DNA of 10,597 nucleotides from an uncultured Collinsella sp. (GTDB lineage: Bacteria > Actinomycetota > Coriobacteriia > Coriobacteriales > Coriobacteriaceae). The stretch covers positions 1-10,597 of the forward strand of contig URKU01000066.1 in NCBI GenBank assembly GCA_900548515.1, given 5' to 3'. Positions 8,701 through 10,597 of this stretch are shown here, piece by piece (the stretch's first letter is position 1; every line of letters begins with the position of its first letter). Position numbers and translations under genes: made by a program. The notes beneath the pieces were generated by a model. It saw only the letters and a program-made list of their open reading frames with translations. It did no database searches and was not told the origin of the DNA.

Positions 8701-9388
8701 GTGCAACCTGCGCCTTCTCGGTCGCCGCCTTGCTTGCACCCAACGCCGATCGATAGGCATCGGCGAGTGCCGAGGTATCGGCCTGGCCGCGCGCCACGCG
8801 CACGTCGTCCATACCGCCCGGCAGCTGGCTCGACAGCTCCAGCAGCTCGCGCACCAGGCCCTTGATGGTGGTGCCGGCGCCAAAGGGGCCGCCCTCGCCC
8901 GCCATGGGATACCAGGCGTAGAGGGCCTTGAGCGATGCCGCGAGCTCGGGGGCGGCATCGGGCGCCGTCGCGCGGGCCAGCACATGCTCAACAGCCTGGT
9001 CCATAAGCTCGTCGGTATCGGTGAGCACCGTGAACTCGGGGTCGATGCCCAGCTCCAGCGCATGCGCGCGCAGGATGCGCGAACACATGCCGTGAATGGT
9101 CGAGATCCACGCATCGTCGACGGTCAGGGCCTCCTCGTCCATGCCCTCGTCGATGAGCGCGCGGCGCACGCGGTCACGGATCTCGGCCGCGGCATCTTTG
9201 GTAAAGGTAATGGCGAGCACCTGGTCCAGATGCTCAACGAACGGACCGGATTCGGGCGAGAGCGCGTAGACGATGCGGCGCGTAAGGGTAAAGGTCTTGC
9301 CCGAACCGGCGCCCGCCGAGACAAACAGCGGACGGTCGAGCGTTTTGACGATCCGCAGCTGTTGCGGCATCAAAGTCGAAAGATCCAT
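5756..9388 (-). CDS. addA: AddA-like helicase-nuclease subunit (UvrD/Rep superfamily 1A)
   Basis: 1210 residues, close to the usual AddA length (about 1230). It would unwind and degrade broken double-stranded ends so that RecA can load, together with the AddB-like partner encoded just upstream. The helicase motifs are all present: Q motif MPQQ at 7-10, Walker A SAGAGSGKT at 24-32, Ia TFTKDAAAEI at 61-70, Walker B MIDEFQD at 345-351, III VGDAQQSIYRFRGA at 374-387, IV LVRNFRS at 421-427, V TVHASKGLEYP at 720-730 and VI LLYVAMTRARE at 834-844. The C-terminal RecB-type nuclease has His1043, Asp1129, Asp1145 and Lys1147 (VIDYKTGG), and Gln1166/Tyr1170 (QARVY), so it looks active. A low-complexity acidic linker (about 931-1035) separates the two halves. 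The ATG lies three bases after the addB stop, so the genes are almost certainly co-transcribed. An AdnAB-type assignment is less likely, because the partner shows only AddB-like nuclease features in its visible part. Confidence 0.93.
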   Translation of the reverse strand: MDLSTLMPQQLRIVKTLDRPLFVSAGAGSGKTFTLTRRIVYALSPESGPFVEHLDQVLAITFTKDAAAEIRDRVRRALIDEGMDEEALTVDDAWISTIHGMCSRILRAHALELGIDPEFTVLTDTDELMDQAVEHVLARATAPDAAPELAASLKALYAWYPMAGEGGPFGAGTTIKGLVRELLELSSQLPGGMDDVRVARGQADTSALADAYRSALGASKAATEKAQVALDAIDAFEASGKTMADAARLMMSCTMPRASKAFPKEQVELLKAEAADAFINIALACGGPALDALVGLARSVEAEYRALKAGQSALDNNDLLRMAYEALRDYPAIRAAYEGRFKMVMIDEFQDTDQMQVDLIRYLTGAGERALCTVGDAQQSIYRFRGAEVEVFRRQERKVGSTAASETVATLDVPTGELVKLVRNFRSHDEVLRYVARVFDGDDGGLMQGFLDLEASDGRKDTLVADASRRQALFVAGGSTQERTQAKARAIAERFRALADAGQPQGGMVLLLGRMTNADVYAQAFRDQGLDCVIAGGSVFAQAAEVQTVRALVCALANPADTAQGLMPLLASPMFALGAQEFLALATKLDEQTGETSRRNIDVGIMSDSDVPGLQDLPLVTRAREVLRYALRRVGRDSFAAIARDVVNASGWFVRLAQRGPEGKAIAANVLKALDAVAEAEAEFGNSPRSIALAFDRFLAGKEAPGALNEEGDGAVRIMTVHASKGLEYPVVAVAECFGVRKSSGAAQMGRVEGGAQVVALPARFDGVKLADGTFVKGDDVKKQFEHAFKGKGTSLWLPPELMEDVCATGSPAEAFARLRNDDLQLSLEERARLLYVAMTRARELVILAMDAGVSRGKVTAPTFDVETDLTYDVLRRILPTDALDMPQLDSDRLTFDNSKPGDYELISLADFTFGEQAFEANASLDAEGRLVRGDAEPEGAGADARAAVPGPADPEPDAFELVYPQAVGVRKGICPYPARDSYSYSSIAAALHTEAEDRAAEVRVPMDEAGDDAESDGSEMTDADVAAVEPAGNPMALGSAFHAACQWLIEMGADALPAARADALARQWRLTPEQRERFDVALDRWLKSAVRADLLAWPCVRAEVPFFSLGCEDEDIARYGAYAEGAIDALATNPADPSRALVIDYKTGGTPDETPEQLQEKHVLQARVYADVLHKAGFEAVTVKFVRVEQADPTLFVNPAEPQVVTYNL

Positions 9389-9391
9389 GGT

Positions 9392-10597
9392 CTACACGTC
9401 CCTCCTTACAAACGTTCCTTCGTGGTTATACGAGCAGCGCGCATGCGCGGCCTGAGCCGACATCGGGTCGACGGCGGCAACGTTGCCCGCCTCGAGCTCG
9501 CGCAGGCGCTCGGCGATGCCGGCCTCCACACGATCGAGCAGGGCGTCGAAGTCCATGCTGCCGCCCTCGCCCGGAAAGCCCTTCTTAAGGCCCGGGATGC
9601 GACCGTCGCCGCGCTCTTCCTCGAGCAGCTCGGCACTCGCGGCGCCTCGCAGCGCCGGCTTGCCGCCCTTGGTCGAAAAGTAGAGCGCCGCGCGGGTGTC
9701 CAAATCCAGCGCCCGGCGCATGGCCTGCGCGTAGATGAGCGTTTGGGTATGGGGCGGCAACCAGCGCGGATCGTCGATGGGCGCCGTACCCGATTCCTCG
9801 TCGCGCACCGTGGGGTCGGCGAGCTTAAACTCCTCAACGCCCGTGCGATGCTTGTAGTCGATCACCACGGCACGATTCTCGGCGTCCACGTCCACGCGGT
9901 CGATGCGCCCGCCAAGCGGCCAACCGGCATACTCGACCTTGAGCTCGTTGAAGGCGAACTCCAGGTAGCGCGGGGCAAAGGGGGCAAGTGCCTCGGACTC
10001 GTAGGCTAGCACGCCCTCCAGCTGCGGCAAGATCTCGGCCACCTGGCGCTCCTCCACCGCAGAAAGCGGCACCAGCGGGCCCTCCGTGCCTCGCTTGCCG
10101 GCGTGCTCGGCCAAGGTCTCGTCAAAGACCTCGCGCAGCAGCTCCTGAGCGCGCGGCAGATTCTCGGGCGTCACGCGCTCCATGCCCTCCTGGGGCAGGC
10201 GGGCATGCAGGTGCTCCAGCACATCGTGGACAAAGTTGCCCTTCTCCATATTTCCAAAGCCCGCGTCGATGGACTGGGGCTTCACGCGATACGACACGAA
10301 CCAGCACAGCGGGCACGTCGAATACGCCTCAATCTGCGAGGCGGACGTCAGACGCGGCACGAGCGGCGCGTTCTCGCCCTCGCCATCGCGGCGACGCAGG
10401 ACCAGGTACGGCACAGCCGCCTCACTCAAATGCTGAGGAGCCTCGCACGCGACGCGCTTGCACTCAATGCCCTCGCCGGCCGCTGGATCAAAATCGGCGA
10501 CGATACCGCCCTCGCCCACGCACGCAACCTTGACGGCGCCAGTGGCCTCGGCGTGCGCCCGCAGCTCGGTCCACACGGCAGCCGGATAGCACTCGCG
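9392..10597 (-). CDS. addB: AddB-like PD-(D/E)XK nuclease subunit, C-terminal 401 residues (partial)
   Basis: The frame is open to the right edge, so the start is outside the window; the GTG at 10576 is internal. In window numbering, the entry to the nuclease domain reads SASQIEAYSTCPLCWFVSYR (85-104), typical of the RecB-nuclease family (PD-(D/E)XK). The catalytic set follows: His124 (GNFVHDVLEHL), Asp233 (GRIDRVD), Asp247 and Lys249 (VVIDYKHR), and Gln285/Tyr289 (QTLIYAQ). In known AddB proteins one Cys before the nuclease and three after it hold a 4Fe-4S cluster. Here Cys95 and Cys98 lie before it, but only Cys388 remains at the C-terminus, so the cluster may be missing or altered. The stop is three bases before addA. 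The N-terminal inactive helicase-like part expected of AddB cannot be checked. Without it, AddB is the best but not the only reading; a RecB-family exonuclease is the alternative. Confidence 0.82.
   Translation of the reverse strand, partial: RECYPAAVWTELRAHAEATGAVKVACVGEGGIVADFDPAAGEGIECKRVACEAPQHLSEAAVPYLVLRRRDGEGENAPLVPRLTSASQIEAYSTCPLCWFVSYRVKPQSIDAGFGNMEKGNFVHDVLEHLHARLPQEGMERVTPENLPRAQELLREVFDETLAEHAGKRGTEGPLVPLSAVEERQVAEILPQLEGVLAYESEALAPFAPRYLEFAFNELKVEYAGWPLGGRIDRVDVDAENRAVVIDYKHRTGVEEFKLADPTVRDEESGTAPIDDPRWLPPHTQTLIYAQAMRRALDLDTRAALYFSTKGGKPALRGAASAELLEEERGDGRIPGLKKGFPGEGGSMDFDALLDRVEAGIAERLRELEAGNVAAVDPMSAQAAHARCSYNHEGTFVRRDV
9401..9407 (-). promoter_or_regulatory. Ribosome binding site of addA, inside the end of addB
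   Basis: AAGGAGG on the minus strand lies 12 bases before the addA ATG, somewhat farther than usual, and within the last codons of addB. This fits translational coupling. No in-frame alternative start lies closer. Confidence 0.65.

Noticed and set aside
7763..10009. Plus-strand open frame of 748 codons opposite addA and addB
   Set aside because: It crosses two certain genes on the other strand, has no recognisable domain, and has an Arg/Ala/His-rich composition typical of antisense frames.
9392..10576. A GTG at 10576 as the start of a short complete nuclease gene
   Set aside because: The same frame continues without a stop to the window edge, and a protein that begins there would lack the N-terminal part of AddB. 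It is more likely internal.

Overview
The window is G+C-rich (about 60% or more by eye), and every supported gene lies on the minus strand. From right to left, in the order of transcription, these are: the C-terminal part of an AddB-like nuclease subunit (cut by the right edge), a complete AddA-like helicase-nuclease, a complete DNA polymerase III alpha subunit (DnaE), and the N-terminal part of a SWIM zinc-finger protein that looks like a SNF2-family helicase (cut by the left edge). Codon use, the AddAB pairing and the form of DnaE suggest a high-G+C Gram-positive. My best guess is a Coriobacteriia member, perhaps Collinsella-like. That guess rests on recall and overall character, not on a marker gene.

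Region by region: 1-1640 is the SWIM/SNF2 gene, open at the left edge. 1641-1775 is a short intergenic stretch filled with related palindromes: three copies of an 18-base unit in mixed orientation, and a 24-bp inverted repeat that brackets about 113 bp. 1776-5579 is dnaE. 5580-5755 is an intergenic region with a ribosome binding site, a weak candidate promoter and a second, unrelated long inverted repeat. 5756-9388 is addA, and 9392-10597 is the end of addB, which sits 3 bases before the addA start.

AddA and AddB would form the end-resection machine that processes double-strand breaks for RecA. DnaE is the replicative polymerase, and here its PHP site is intact, so it may proofread. The SNF2-like protein is probably an ATP-driven nucleic-acid translocase of unknown target. 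The shared theme is DNA maintenance. Only addB-addA looks tightly co-transcribed; dnaE and the SNF2-like gene each follow a palindrome-bearing gap.

I found no new multi-gene system. What deserves a second look is the palindromic repeats, two insertions and an altered fingers motif in DnaE, and the apparent loss of the usual C-terminal iron-sulfur cysteines in the AddB-like protein. No RNA genes, CRISPR arrays, transposase genes or origins were seen.
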